From positions 248,001 to 312,000 of the forward strand of contig CAVQJU010000014.1 of assembly GCA_963712905.1 (NCBI GenBank): 64,000 nt of DNA, written 5' to 3'. The notes under the pieces are model-generated. The model did no database searches. It was not told the origin of the DNA and saw only the letters and a list, made by a program, of their open reading frames with translations. Numbering within the stretch: position 1 is the first letter of the stretch; every line of letters starts with the position of its first letter. Origin of the DNA: CAVQJU01 sp963712905 (GTDB lineage Bacteria; Acidobacteriota; Vicinamibacteria; Vicinamibacterales; CAVVIG01). A program made the position numbers and the translations under genes. Shown here piece after piece: positions 16,447-24,931 of this stretch.

Positions 16447-17474
16447 GCGGGTTCTCCAAAGCGCAGGCCCTCGGTCTCGACGTGGTAGTCGAGAACGCGG
16501 GCGCCGCCATGCGTCAACGCCGCGGCGATCCGGTCGCGCGCGGCGGGCGGCCCGTAGCAGAACAGGCACCCCCCGCCGCCCGCGCCGCAGACCTTGGCGG
16601 CCGTCGCGCCGGCGGCCATTGCCCGGGCGATGAGATCGTCGATGGCGGGCGTGGACACGCCGGGCGCCAGACGCCGGCGGTTGTCCCATTCCTTCGCGAT
16701 CTGGCGGCCGACCTCATCCCAGTCGCCGCGTTCGAGCGCCGTACGCATGGCCGCGGCCGTATCACGAATGCGCTCGAAGCAGTCGAAGACGTGCCTGTCG
16801 CCATCGATGTGGCGCTTGGTGATCTCCCAGTTGTTGGTGCCCGAGTTTCTCGGCGCGCCGGTGTAGGCGAGCACGATCCGCTGCGTCAGTTCGGCCGGAT
16901 CCACGTTCAGGGCGACGCGGTGGATGCCGTCGACGCGGAGCTCGACGGCCGCGACGCCTCCGCACAGCGCCGGCCGGTAGTCCTGCACGCCGGTCGGCAC
17001 GCGGATCGTCTGGCATTCGACGTTCATCGCGATTTCGAGCAGCTGCGCGTCCGTCTTCGTCTGTCCCGACCACCGCGCCAGCGCGCCGCAGGCGGCGATG
17101 GTGAGCGCGGACGAGCCGGCGATGCCCGCGCCGGCCGGCGATTCTCCGCGAGTGGTCAGCGTGGCGTTCTCCAGGCCGAACTCCCTGGCCATCAGCGACA
17201 GCAGGGGCAGCTCGCCCGATCCGTCCAGGCTGGACGATTCGCGCGCCAGAACGTGTCCGCCGGTGTCTACCGATATGAGCTCGACCTGGCCGTCGTCTCG
17301 CGGTTCGACGGTGGCGTGCGCGCGCAGACTGATGGCCGCGTTCAGCGTGCTGGCGCCGGGGTGGAACAGGTACAGGGGCCAGATGTCGATGGTGCCGCCC
17401 GCCAGATCGATGCGCGTTGGCGCGGAGGCCCTGATGACGATGTCGACGATGTCGACGATGCCGCGTTTTGACAC
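16443..17474 (-). CDS. GHMP-family sugar kinase
   Basis: About 343 residues. GHMP motifs are clear: ASAPTRIDLAGGTIDIWPLY (motif 1), SPAGAGIAGSSALTIAACG (ATP-binding motif 2) and KVCGAGGGGCLFCYG (motif 3). ATP-dependent phosphorylation of a sugar or related alcohol is expected. The LAGGTIDIWPLYLF region resembles heptose-7-phosphate/fucose-kinase-like members more than mevalonate kinases, but the substrate is not determinable. GTG 17474 is preferred because a TATAAT box (17486-17481) predicts a transcript starting at about that base; a start at 17501 would overlap nagZ. It is divergent from a cell-wall recycling operon, so an amino-sugar substrate is conceivable (inference). Confidence 0.8.
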   Translation of the reverse strand: MSKRGIVDIVDIVIRASAPTRIDLAGGTIDIWPLYLFHPGASTLNAAISLRAHATVEPRDDGQVELISVDTGGHVLARESSSLDGSGELPLLSLMAREFGLENATLTTRGESPAGAGIAGSSALTIAACGALARWSGQTKTDAQLLEIAMNVECQTIRVPTGVQDYRPALCGGVAAVELRVDGIHRVALNVDPAELTQRIVLAYTGAPRNSGTNNWEITKRHIDGDRHVFDCFERIRDTAAAMRTALERGDWDEVGRQIAKEWDNRRRLAPGVSTPAIDDLIARAMAAGATAAKVCGAGGGGCLFCYGPPAARDRIAAALTHGGARVLDYHVETEGLRFGEPA

Positions 17475-17480
17475 GAAGAA

Positions 17481-17486
17481 ATTATA
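17481..17486 (-). promoter_or_regulatory. -10 box (TATAAT) of the GHMP kinase promoter
   Basis: On the minus strand the sequence reads TATAAT exactly. The predicted start of transcription coincides with the GTG at 17474, so the mRNA may be leaderless. No good -35 box is visible. Confidence 0.45.
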
Positions 17487-17499
17487 GAATCGTTCCGGC

Positions 17500-18606
17500 A
17501 TGGCGTCAGGCTCACTCCGTCGTCAGGTTGGCAGGCTTCTGGTGGCTGGGTTCGACGGCCTTCAGCTCCCGGTCGAATTGCGTTCGCTCGCCCGGGAGTT
17601 CGGCCTGGGCGGCGTCATCCTCTTCGCGAGGAACGTGGCCGAGCCCGGGCAGGTCGCCGAGCTCTCGTACGAGGCGGCCCGGCTGGTGCCCGACGTTCCG
17701 CTCTGGGTCAGCATCGACCAGGAAGGCGGGCGGGTCGCCCGGCTGAAGTCGCCGTTCACCGAGTGGCCGCCCATGGCCGCCCTTGGCCGCAGCGGAGACG
17801 TCCGGCTGGTCGAGCGCTTCGCCAGGGCGCTGGCGGCGGAACTCCGGGCCGTCGGCGTCACCCTGGACTATGCCCCGGTCCTCGACGTGCATACCAACTC
17901 GCGCAACCCTGTCATCGGCGACCGGGCGCTATCCGGCAAGGCCGAAGAGGTGGCCCGGTACGGCGCCGCGCTGATCCGGACGCTGCAGGCCGAGGGCATC
18001 GCGGCGTGCGGGAAGCATTTCCCCGGCCACGGCGACACGAGCACCGATTCGCACCTCGAGCTGCCGCTCGTCGAGCACCCGCCCGAGCGCCTGCGCGAGG
18101 TGGAGTTCGTGCCGTTCCGGGCGGCCGTCGCCGCCGGCGTCGCGACGATCATGACCGCCCACGTCCTGGTCCCGTCGCTCGACGAGAAGCGTCCCGCGAC
18201 GCTGTCCCGCCGCATCGTGTCCGGGCTGCTTCGCGAGGAGCTCGGCTACGAGGGGGTCATCCTGAGCGACGATCTCGAGATGAAGGCCGTCGCCAACGAG
18301 TACTCGGTCCCGGCTTCAGCCGTGCTCGCCATCGAAGCGGGCTGTGACGGCGTGTTGATTTGCAGCGGAAGCCACGACCAGCAGGCCGCGGCCCTCGAAT
18401 CGCTGGTACACGCCGTGGAGGACGGCCGGCTGCCCTACGGGCGCGTCGAGGACGCGTTGAGGCGCCAGCAGCGCGCGAAGGAGCGGTTCCTCGCGGCGGC
18501 GCCCGTGGCCGGGACCGGGCGCCCGCTGGGACCGCAGGCCCTCCGGCAGGTGCTCGGCTGCGACGAGCATCGCGCGATCGCCGACGAGATGGCGCGGTTC
18601 GCGTGA
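17500..18606 (+). CDS. nagZ: Beta-N-acetylhexosaminidase NagZ (GH3)
   Basis: The 368-residue cytosolic enzyme should cleave GlcNAc from GlcNAc-anhydroMurNAc peptides during peptidoglycan recycling. Landmarks: LPVELRSLAREFGLGGVILF, WVSIDQEGGRVARLKSPFT, VLDVHTNSRNPVIGDRA, the diagnostic KHFPGHGDTSTDSHLELP, IMTAHVLVP, and GVILSDDLEMKAV with the catalytic Asp. No signal peptide. First gene of an overlapping nagZ-ldcA-mpl-pxpBC-murB operon. Confidence 0.94.
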   Translation: MASGSLRRQVGRLLVAGFDGLQLPVELRSLAREFGLGGVILFARNVAEPGQVAELSYEAARLVPDVPLWVSIDQEGGRVARLKSPFTEWPPMAALGRSGDVRLVERFARALAAELRAVGVTLDYAPVLDVHTNSRNPVIGDRALSGKAEEVARYGAALIRTLQAEGIAACGKHFPGHGDTSTDSHLELPLVEHPPERLREVEFVPFRAAVAAGVATIMTAHVLVPSLDEKRPATLSRRIVSGLLREELGYEGVILSDDLEMKAVANEYSVPASAVLAIEAGCDGVLICSGSHDQQAAALESLVHAVEDGRLPYGRVEDALRRQQRAKERFLAAAPVAGTGRPLGPQALRQVLGCDEHRAIADEMARFA

Positions 18607-19529
18607 GCGTCAGGCCCCGCGCGCTCGAGCCCGGCGCCCGCCTCGCCGTCGTCGCACCCGCCAGCGCGTTCGGGCGCGAAGAGTTCGATCGGGGAGTGAA
18701 CGAGATCCGCCGGCTCGGGTTCGAGCCGGTGTACGACGACTCGGTGTTCGAGAGACAGCGATATCTGGCCGGTCCACCCGATGTCCGTGCGCGCGCGATC
18801 GAGCGGGCATGGCGCGACCCCACGATTGCCGGCCTCATCGCCGTTCGCGGCGGGTTCGGAAGCACACAGGTGCTGCCGCTTCTCGACCGGGACGAGGCCC
18901 GTTCTGTGCGGAAGCCGTTCATCGGGTGCAGCGATCTGACGGCCGTCCTGACGTTCCTCACGATCTCGAGCGACCAGGTGGCCTTCCACGGGCCGATGCT
19001 GGCCGGAGGCTCGAGCCTGGGTTCCGGCGCGTACGACCGCGCGTCGTTTCTGGGGGCGCTCACGCGGCGCGAGCCCCTCGGCGAGTTGTCCGCTCCCGGC
19101 GTCGAGGTCCTGCGGCCCGGCGAGGCCGCCGGCGTGCTGCTCGGCGGGACGCTGACACAACTGCTGGCCTCGCAGGCCACGCCGTTCGCTTTCGCGCCGC
19201 CGCCGGGTCACGTGCTCTTCATCGACGAAGTCGGGGAGCGGCCGTACCGGTTGGACCGCATGATCACGCAATTGCGCCAGGCCGGACTTCTCGCCCGCGC
19301 CGCGGCGGTTGTCATCGGCGAGCTCCCGCAGTGCGACGAGCCGGGCGGCAGCCTGACGGGCCGTGCGCTGATGGCCGACCTGTTTGCTGATTTCCCGGGA
19401 CCCGTGCTCATCGGGTTTCCGTCCGGGCACACGACCGGCCCGGCGTTCACCCTTCCGCTCGGCGTGTCGTGCCGGGTGATCGCGGGCGCGCGGCCGCGCC
19501 TGGTCATCGACGAAGCGGCAGTGGACTAA
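18603..19529 (+). CDS. ldcA: LD-carboxypeptidase (S66 family)
   Basis: The 308-residue cytosolic serine peptidase trims the terminal D-Ala from muropeptide tetrapeptides. S66 landmarks: LAVVAPASAFGREEFDRGV, AGLIAVRGGFGSTQVLPLLD with the nucleophile Ser later in FIGCSDLTAVL, AFHGPMLAGG, GTLTQLLASQATPF, LFIDEVGERPYRLDRMI (Glu) and PSGHTTGPAFTLPLG (His). The GTG overlaps the nagZ stop and its own stop overlaps mpl. Its product, the tripeptide, is the substrate of Mpl. Confidence 0.9.
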   Translation: MSVRPRALEPGARLAVVAPASAFGREEFDRGVNEIRRLGFEPVYDDSVFERQRYLAGPPDVRARAIERAWRDPTIAGLIAVRGGFGSTQVLPLLDRDEARSVRKPFIGCSDLTAVLTFLTISSDQVAFHGPMLAGGSSLGSGAYDRASFLGALTRREPLGELSAPGVEVLRPGEAAGVLLGGTLTQLLASQATPFAFAPPPGHVLFIDEVGERPYRLDRMITQLRQAGLLARAAAVVIGELPQCDEPGGSLTGRALMADLFADFPGPVLIGFPSGHTTGPAFTLPLGVSCRVIAGARPRLVIDEAAVD

Positions 19530-20974
19530 TGGCCTTGAAGCAAAGAATCCACCTTATTGGCATATGCGGCACGGCGATGGCCACCCTGGCTGCCATGCTC
19601 AAGCGCAAGGGCCGCGACGTGCGTGGCTCCGATCAGGACGTCTACCCCCCGATGAGCGACTTCCTCGAGGGCGAAGGCATCCCGGTGCTGAGCGGCTATC
19701 GCGCCGAGCACATCACGAGCGATATCGATTTCGTCGTGGTCGGCAATGCCATCTCGCGCGGCAACCCGGAGCTCGAGGAAGTCCTCGATCGCAAGATTCG
19801 GTACGGATCGCTGCCCGAAGCCATTCGCGATCACTTCCTCTGGGGCGCGCGCTCGATTGTGATCGCGGGCACGCACGGCAAGACCACGACCACGTCGCTG
19901 ACCGGCTGGGTCCTCACCAGCGGGGGCGTGGACCCCAGCGTGCTCGTTGGCGGCGTGGCAAAGAACTTCGGCGAGAACGGTTCGAGCTATCGCCTCGGCG
20001 GCGGCCGCGAGTTTGTCATCGAGGGCGACGAATACGACAGCGCGTTCTTCGACAAGACGGCGAAGTTTCTCAAGTACGTCCCCGACATCGCCGTCGTCAA
20101 CAACATCGAGTTCGACCATGCGGACATCTACGCGGATTTTGCGGCGGTCGCGCTCGCCTTCCGGCGGCTCGCGAACCTGGTGCCGCGCAAGGGCCTCCTG
20201 CTGATCGGCGCCGACGACCCCGGCGCGCGCGCGCTGACACCGTCCGCTGTGTCCAGGGTCGAGACGTTCGGCCTGGGCCTCCCCGGGGACGGGGCCCCCG
20301 GAGTACGCGACGTCCTCGACTGGCAGGCCCATGATCTCGTTCCCGGAAGCGACCGGACCGGATTCAAGGTCCGGCGCCGCGGCTCACCGTTCGGCCAGTT
20401 CGAAGTACCGATGGTGGGCGCGCACAACGTGCGCAACGCACTGGCGGCGATTGCGGTCGCGACGGAGGTCGGCATCTCGCCGGAGCGTATCGGCGAGGGC
20501 CTCGCGACGTTTGCGGGGATCAAGCGGCGTCTCGAAGTCGTGGGGACTGCAGGCGGGGTGACGGTGTACGACGATTTCGCCCATCACCCGACAGCCGTCG
20601 CCGAAACGCTGGCCGGACTGCGGGCGTCGCACCCGTCGGCGCGGATCTGGGCCGTCTTCGAGCCGCGGTCGGCCTCCTCGTGCCGGCGCGTGTTCCAGGA
20701 CGATTTCGCGCGGGCGTTCGCTGGCGCCGACGAAGTCCTGCTGGCGCCGGTCTTCCGGTCGAAGCTGCCTGAAGCCGAGCGGCTGTCGGTCCCCGAGCTC
20801 GTTCGCGACCTGCGGGCGCGGGGCCAGTCAGCGCGCGAGGCCGATTCGCTCGACGGAATCGTCGACACGATAGCGGGGGAGCGGCGTGCGGGCGATCTGG
20901 TGATCGTCATGTCGAACGGCGCCTTCGGCGGCATTCACGGCAAGCTGCTGCGGGCACTCAGCGTGGGTTCGTGA
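19529..20974 (+). CDS. mpl: UDP-N-acetylmuramate:L-Ala-gamma-D-Glu-mDAP ligase Mpl
   Basis: The 481-residue Mur-ligase-family enzyme reattaches recycled tripeptide to UDP-MurNAc. The N-terminal IHLIGICGTAMATLAAMLKR and DVYPPMSDFLEGEGI are characteristic of Mpl rather than MurC. The P-loop is IVIAGTHGKTTTTSLTGWVL. Others: EGDEYDSAFFDKTAKFLKY, VVNNIEFDHADIYADF, VYDDFAHHPTAV, AVFEPRSASSCRRVFQDDF. Coupled to ldcA (TAATG) and to pxpB (GTGA). Confidence 0.94.
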   Translation: MALKQRIHLIGICGTAMATLAAMLKRKGRDVRGSDQDVYPPMSDFLEGEGIPVLSGYRAEHITSDIDFVVVGNAISRGNPELEEVLDRKIRYGSLPEAIRDHFLWGARSIVIAGTHGKTTTTSLTGWVLTSGGVDPSVLVGGVAKNFGENGSSYRLGGGREFVIEGDEYDSAFFDKTAKFLKYVPDIAVVNNIEFDHADIYADFAAVALAFRRLANLVPRKGLLLIGADDPGARALTPSAVSRVETFGLGLPGDGAPGVRDVLDWQAHDLVPGSDRTGFKVRRRGSPFGQFEVPMVGAHNVRNALAAIAVATEVGISPERIGEGLATFAGIKRRLEVVGTAGGVTVYDDFAHHPTAVAETLAGLRASHPSARIWAVFEPRSASSCRRVFQDDFARAFAGADEVLLAPVFRSKLPEAERLSVPELVRDLRARGQSAREADSLDGIVDTIAGERRAGDLVIVMSNGAFGGIHGKLLRALSVGS

Positions 20975-21660
20975 ACGCATTCCGGATTGTTGCCGCCGGC
21001 GACTCGGCGCTCGTCGTCGAATTCGAGGAACGGATCGATCCCGCGATCAATGCGCGGGCTGTTGCGCTCGCCGAACGCCTGCACACCGATCCGGTCGCCG
21101 GCGTCCGCGACGTCGTGCCGACCTACCGGTCCGTGGCCGTTTATTTCGACCCGCTGCGGACCGCGCACGACGCCCTGGTGGCCCGCCTGGAGCGCGAGGC
21201 CGCGGCGCCGATGCCTGCGGCCCGGCCGGCGAACGACGTGCTGAGGCTGCCGGTCTGCTACGGGGGCGAGTTCGGTCCCGATCTCGCGGCCGTGGCGGCG
21301 TTTGGCGGCATCAGCGAACCGGCGGCCATCGACCTGCACACGAAGCCCACCTATCACGTGTTCATGCTCGGGTTTGCTCCCGGCCTCGCGTACCTGGGCA
21401 TCGTGGACGAGCGAATCGCCGCCCCGAGACGTGACACGCCGCGCGAGCGCGTGCCTCGCGGATCGGTGGGGATCGCCGGCGGTCAGACCGGCGTCTATCC
21501 GGCCGAGACGCCGGGGGGCTGGCAAATCATCGGGCGCACACCGTTCCTGCCGTTCGATCTGACGCGCGCGAACCCGTTTCTCATGAAAGCCGGCGACGCC
21601 GTGCGGTTCGACGCGATCGATCGTGCGGAGTTCGACCGGCTCGAGCGAGAGGTGCGCTGA
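20971..21660 (+). CDS. pxpB: 5-oxoprolinase subunit PxpB (KipI-like)
   Basis: 229 residues matching carboxyltransferase subdomain C/D: FRIVAAGDSALVVEFEERID, VRDVVPTYRSVAVYFDPL, the catalytic-type PVCYGGEFGPDLAAVA, THXVFMLGF-like YHVFMLGFAPGLAYLG and GSVGIAGGQTGVYPAETPGG. With PxpC and PxpA it forms ATP-dependent 5-oxoprolinase, which opens pyroglutamate to glutamate. GTG start overlapping mpl; pxpC follows after one base. Confidence 0.9.
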   Translation: MNAFRIVAAGDSALVVEFEERIDPAINARAVALAERLHTDPVAGVRDVVPTYRSVAVYFDPLRTAHDALVARLEREAAAPMPAARPANDVLRLPVCYGGEFGPDLAAVAAFGGISEPAAIDLHTKPTYHVFMLGFAPGLAYLGIVDERIAAPRRDTPRERVPRGSVGIAGGQTGVYPAETPGGWQIIGRTPFLPFDLTRANPFLMKAGDAVRFDAIDRAEFDRLEREVR

Positions 21661-21661
21661 G

Positions 21662-22609
21662 GTGGCGGTGCACGTCGTGAAGCCGGGTCTCCTCACAACG
21701 GTTCAGGATCGGGGACGATGGGGCTTTCAGGCGCTCGGCGTGTCCGTGGCCGGACCGATGGACCCGGTGTCGCATCGGATCGCGAACGCGATGGCCGGCA
21801 ACGCGGGCGATGCCGCGGTCCTGGAAGTCACGCTCGTCGGCCCCGAGCTGGTGTTCGACGACGAGCGGATGGTGGCCGTTGCGGGCGCAGAGTTCGAGAT
21901 CGCGATCGATCGCCAGCCCGTCGGCGGCACGGGCAGCTTCGTGGTTCCGGCCGGCGCAACGCTGCGGTTCGGACACCGGCTCCGCGGCACGCGCGCGTAC
22001 ATCGCCATTGCCGGGGGCATCGATACGCCGCCGGTGCTCGGCAGCCGCGCGACCCATCTGCCGAGCGCGATGGGGGGCTTTGGCGGACGCGCGCTCGCCG
22101 CCGGCGATCGTCTGTCGTGCGGCGCGGCTCGCACGCGGCCCGACGCGGGCGCGCACGCGCGTCCGGCGGCTGTCCCGAACAGCGTGCCCGATGGATTGGC
22201 GACCCTCCGCGTCCTGCCCGGGCCGCAAAGCGATCGCTTTGCCGCCGGCGCTCTCGACGCGCTTCAGTCGGCGCCGTACCGGATCGCGTCGAGCTCGAAT
22301 CGCATGGGGTTCAGGTTGAGCGGCCCTCCGCTGGCCCATACGCGCGGCGCCGACGTGATTTCGGATGCGACGCCGCTCGGCGTGGTGCAGGTGCCGGCTT
22401 CAGGCCAGCCGATTCTGCTCATGGCCGACCGGCAGACCTCCGGCGGATATCCCAAGATCGCGACGGTCATCACCGCGGACATCGGCCTCGCGGGGCAGCT
22501 GGGTCCCGGCGACACGATCTCGTTTGCCGTGTGTTCGCCGGGTGAAGCGATGACGGCATTGATTGGGCAGGAACAGCACCTGATGGCGATAGAGGCGGGG
22601 CGTCGATGA
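21662..22609 (+). CDS. pxpC: 5-oxoprolinase subunit PxpC (biotin-dependent carboxyltransferase-like)
   Basis: 315 residues: VVKPGLLTTVQDRGRWGFQA, VAGPMDPVSHRIANAMAGN, AVLEVTLVGPELVF, FGHRLRGTRAYIAIAGGID, RVLPGPQSDRF, SSNRMGFRLSGPPL and LADRQTSGGYPKIATV-type QTSGGYPKIATVITADIG. These are standard for PxpC. GTG start one base after pxpB; its stop overlaps murB (ATGA). No pxpA is seen in the window, although all three subunits are needed for the known reaction. Confidence 0.9.
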   Translation: MAVHVVKPGLLTTVQDRGRWGFQALGVSVAGPMDPVSHRIANAMAGNAGDAAVLEVTLVGPELVFDDERMVAVAGAEFEIAIDRQPVGGTGSFVVPAGATLRFGHRLRGTRAYIAIAGGIDTPPVLGSRATHLPSAMGGFGGRALAAGDRLSCGAARTRPDAGAHARPAAVPNSVPDGLATLRVLPGPQSDRFAAGALDALQSAPYRIASSSNRMGFRLSGPPLAHTRGADVISDATPLGVVQVPASGQPILLMADRQTSGGYPKIATVITADIGLAGQLGPGDTISFAVCSPGEAMTALIGQEQHLMAIEAGRR

Positions 22610-23547
22610 CGTCGTCTTCGTTCGCGGCCGCGATGCGCGCGGCGTTTGGCGACCGCGCCCGGGAGAACTGTCCGCTGGGGCCGTTCACGACCTTCAGGGT
22701 CGGCGGACCGGCAGACTGGCTGCTGGACGTTCGCACGAGCGAGGATCTCGCCACGGCGCTCGCGCTGGCCGCTCGCGAAAGCGTTCCCCTGACGATGCTC
22801 GGCGGCGGTTCGAACGTGCTCGTCGCCGACGGCGGCGTGCGCGGGCTCGTGATCCGGGCTCGCGGAGGGGACATCCGTCGAACCGGCGATGGCAGCGTCC
22901 GCGCCGACGCGTCGGTGACGATCAACGGCCTCGTTCGCTGGACGATCAACCACGGCTGCGCCGGCCTCGAGGCGTGGGCCGGGACGCCGGGTACGGTTGG
23001 CGGTGCGGTGTTCGGCAACGCGCATTTTGCCGGCCGCCTGATTGGCGACCTGGTCACGCGCGTGCGGCTGGTGAGCCGGACCGGCGTCGCGCTCGAGGCG
23101 CCGGGGGCGGAACTGGCCTTTGACGACGAGGGCAGCCGGCTGCGCCGGACGGGCGAGATCCTGCTCTGGGCAGAGTTCGCGGCGGCTGACGGCGACCCGG
23201 CGTCGCTGCGCAAGATCGCGCGGGAATCGCTGGCTTTTCGGAAGCGGACGCAGCCTCTCGATACCCCGAGCGCGGGCTGCATTTTCCGGAACCCCCAGCG
23301 CGGACGCGACGCAGTGCCCGAGGGTATTCCCTGGTCGGCCGGCGCGCTGGTCGATCGAGCCGGACTCAAAGGCGCGGCGGTGGGCGGAGCGCGCGTGTCG
23401 CCGACGCACGGCAACTTCATCGTCAACGAGGGCCAGGCCACTGCGCGCGACATCCGCGAGCTCATCGGGCGCTGCCGCGCGCGCGTGCGCGAGCAGTTCG
23501 GTGTCGAGCTTCACGAGGAAATCGTGTACCTTGGCGACTTCGACTAA
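22606..23547 (+). CDS. murB: UDP-N-acetylenolpyruvoylglucosamine reductase MurB
   Basis: The 313-residue FAD enzyme completes UDP-MurNAc synthesis. Landmarks: PLGPFTTFRVGGPADWLLDV, PLTMLGGGSNVLVADGGVRG, GLEAWAGTPGTVGGAVFGNA, LAFRKRTQPLDTPSAGCIFRNP (catalytic Ser region is SAGCIFRNP) and the closing HEEIVYLGDF with the essential Glu. It is coupled to pxpC and lies 79 bases before murA, from which it is separated by palindromic repeats. Confidence 0.95.
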   Translation: MTSSSFAAAMRAAFGDRARENCPLGPFTTFRVGGPADWLLDVRTSEDLATALALAARESVPLTMLGGGSNVLVADGGVRGLVIRARGGDIRRTGDGSVRADASVTINGLVRWTINHGCAGLEAWAGTPGTVGGAVFGNAHFAGRLIGDLVTRVRLVSRTGVALEAPGAELAFDDEGSRLRRTGEILLWAEFAAADGDPASLRKIARESLAFRKRTQPLDTPSAGCIFRNPQRGRDAVPEGIPWSAGALVDRAGLKGAAVGGARVSPTHGNFIVNEGQATARDIRELIGRCRARVREQFGVELHEEIVYLGDFD

Positions 23548-23550
23548 CGA

Positions 23551-23626
23551 GGCGGCCCTGAAAGGGCCGCGCTACGAACCCGATCACCGATCACTGACCA
23601 CCGATCACTGACCACTAACCACTGAC
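23551..23626. repeat. REP-like palindrome plus GATCACTGACCACC word repeat before murA
   Basis: GGCGGCCCTGAAAGGGCCGC (23551-23570) is a hairpin identical to the copy at 24907-24926, so murA is bracketed. It is followed by tandem CCGATCACTGACCA words to the murA ATG, ending GACCACTAACCACTGAC. Similar ACCACTAACCACTAGCC words occur at 63.1 kb. Confidence 0.75.
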
Positions 23627-24880
23627 ATGTCCACTCTGCGCATCGAAGGCGGTCGCCGCCTTTCAGGTTCCGTCGAGGTCGAAGGCAACAAGAACGCCGC
23701 GCTGCCGCTGCTGGCGGCGTGCGTGCTGACGACCGAGGAGTGCGTGCTGACGAACGTGCCCCGGATCGCCGACGTCGAGGCGATGGCGCGCCTCCTCGTG
23801 AACCTCGGCGCCACGGTCGAGGGCCTCGGCACGACCACGATTCGCGTCCGCTGCGAGACGATCGTCAGCGACGAACCCGACGCGGCGCTGGTCGGCCGCA
23901 TCCGCGGATCGGTGCTGCTCCTCGGGCCGCTGCTCGCGCGGCGGGGGCGCGCCCGCCTGGCGCTGCCCGGCGGCGACTTCCCGGCGCGGCGATCGATTTC
24001 CACGCACCTCGACGCCCTCGCGTCCATGGGCGCGCGGATGTTGCCGGGGCCGGGCCATCAGCTCGAGGTCCCCGACGGCATCAAGCCCGCGTCGATCTAC
24101 CTGTACGAGGCGTCAGTCACCGGCACCGAGACGGCGCTGCTGGCGGCGGCCGCGGCGCCCGGGACATCCGAAATCCGGCACGCGGCGTGCGAGCCGCATG
24201 TCGTGGAGCTCTGCCAGTTCCTCCGCAAGCTCGGCGCCGGCATCGCCGGCGAGGGGACGTCGACCATTCGCGTGGAGGGCGCGGCCAGGCTCGGCGGCGC
24301 GCAGCACACGCTGTGGGGCGACTACATCGAGGCGGGAAGCTGGGCCGTCGTCGCCGCGATCACCGGAGGCGAAATCGACGTGCGCGGCGCGCGCGCGACC
24401 GATCTGGAGGGCCTGGGCGCCGTGATGCGCCGGATGAACATCGATCACGAGATGGTCGGCGACGTGTTCCGCGTTCACCAGTCGAAGCTGCATGCGGCCG
24501 GACGTATCACGACCGGGCTCTGGCCGGGGTTCCCGAGCGATCTCGTGAGCCTGCTGACCGTGCTGGCGACGCAGTGCGAGGGCCAGACGCTCGTCCACGA
24601 CTGGCTGTACGAACTGCGCCTGTTTGCGCTCGAGCAGCTGAGCGGCATGGGCGCCGACCTGTTCCTCTGCGACCCGCACCGCATCATCGTGACGGGGCCG
24701 AAGCGCCTGCGCGGCCGTCCGCTCGACAGCCGCGACCTCCGGTCGGGGATGGCGCTGATTGCGGCGGCGCTGGCCGCCGACGGCGAGAGCCGGCTCGTGC
24801 CGCTCGAAACCGTCGAACGCGGCTACGGACGGCTCGTGGAGCGCCTCAAGGGACTCGGGGCGAACGTAGAAAAGGTGTAG
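23627..24880 (+). CDS. murA: UDP-N-acetylglucosamine 1-carboxyvinyltransferase MurA
   Basis: The 417-residue enzyme performs the first committed step of peptidoglycan synthesis, transferring enolpyruvate from PEP to UDP-GlcNAc. Landmarks: LSGSVEVEGNKNAALPLLAA (catalytic Lys), CVLTNVPRIADVEAM, RGSVLLLGPLLARRGRARLA, LPGGDFPARRSISTHLDAL, IASVTGTETALLAA-type YEASVTGTETALLAAAA and WPGFPSDLVSLLTVLATQCEG. In the active-site loop position (fosfomycin target, Cys115 in E. coli), RGRARLALPGGD has an Ala/Leu rather than a Cys, to my reading. REP-like palindromes flank both ends. Confidence 0.93.
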   Translation: MSTLRIEGGRRLSGSVEVEGNKNAALPLLAACVLTTEECVLTNVPRIADVEAMARLLVNLGATVEGLGTTTIRVRCETIVSDEPDAALVGRIRGSVLLLGPLLARRGRARLALPGGDFPARRSISTHLDALASMGARMLPGPGHQLEVPDGIKPASIYLYEASVTGTETALLAAAAAPGTSEIRHAACEPHVVELCQFLRKLGAGIAGEGTSTIRVEGAARLGGAQHTLWGDYIEAGSWAVVAAITGGEIDVRGARATDLEGLGAVMRRMNIDHEMVGDVFRVHQSKLHAAGRITTGLWPGFPSDLVSLLTVLATQCEGQTLVHDWLYELRLFALEQLSGMGADLFLCDPHRIIVTGPKRLRGRPLDSRDLRSGMALIAAALAADGESRLVPLETVERGYGRLVERLKGLGANVEKV

Positions 24881-24881
24881 C

Positions 24882-24927
24882 GCGGGCCTTTCAGGCCCGC
24901 GTCCAGGCGGCCCTGAAAGGGCCGCCC
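24882..24927. repeat. Two adjacent REP-like palindromes after murA
   Basis: GCGGGCCTTTCAGGCCCGC (24882-24900) begins directly after the murA TAG. GGCGGCCCTGAAAGGGCCGC (24907-24926) is identical to the copy before murA. Each is a perfect or near-perfect hairpin with a CTTTCAG/CTGAAAG centre. They lie between convergent genes and may end transcription from both sides, but there is no T-tract. Confidence 0.8.
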
Positions 24928-24931
24928 TACA

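Noticed and set aside
24882..24927. Rho-independent terminators after murA
   Set aside because: Strong stems but no U-tract, and identical copies before murA; treated as REP-like repeats.
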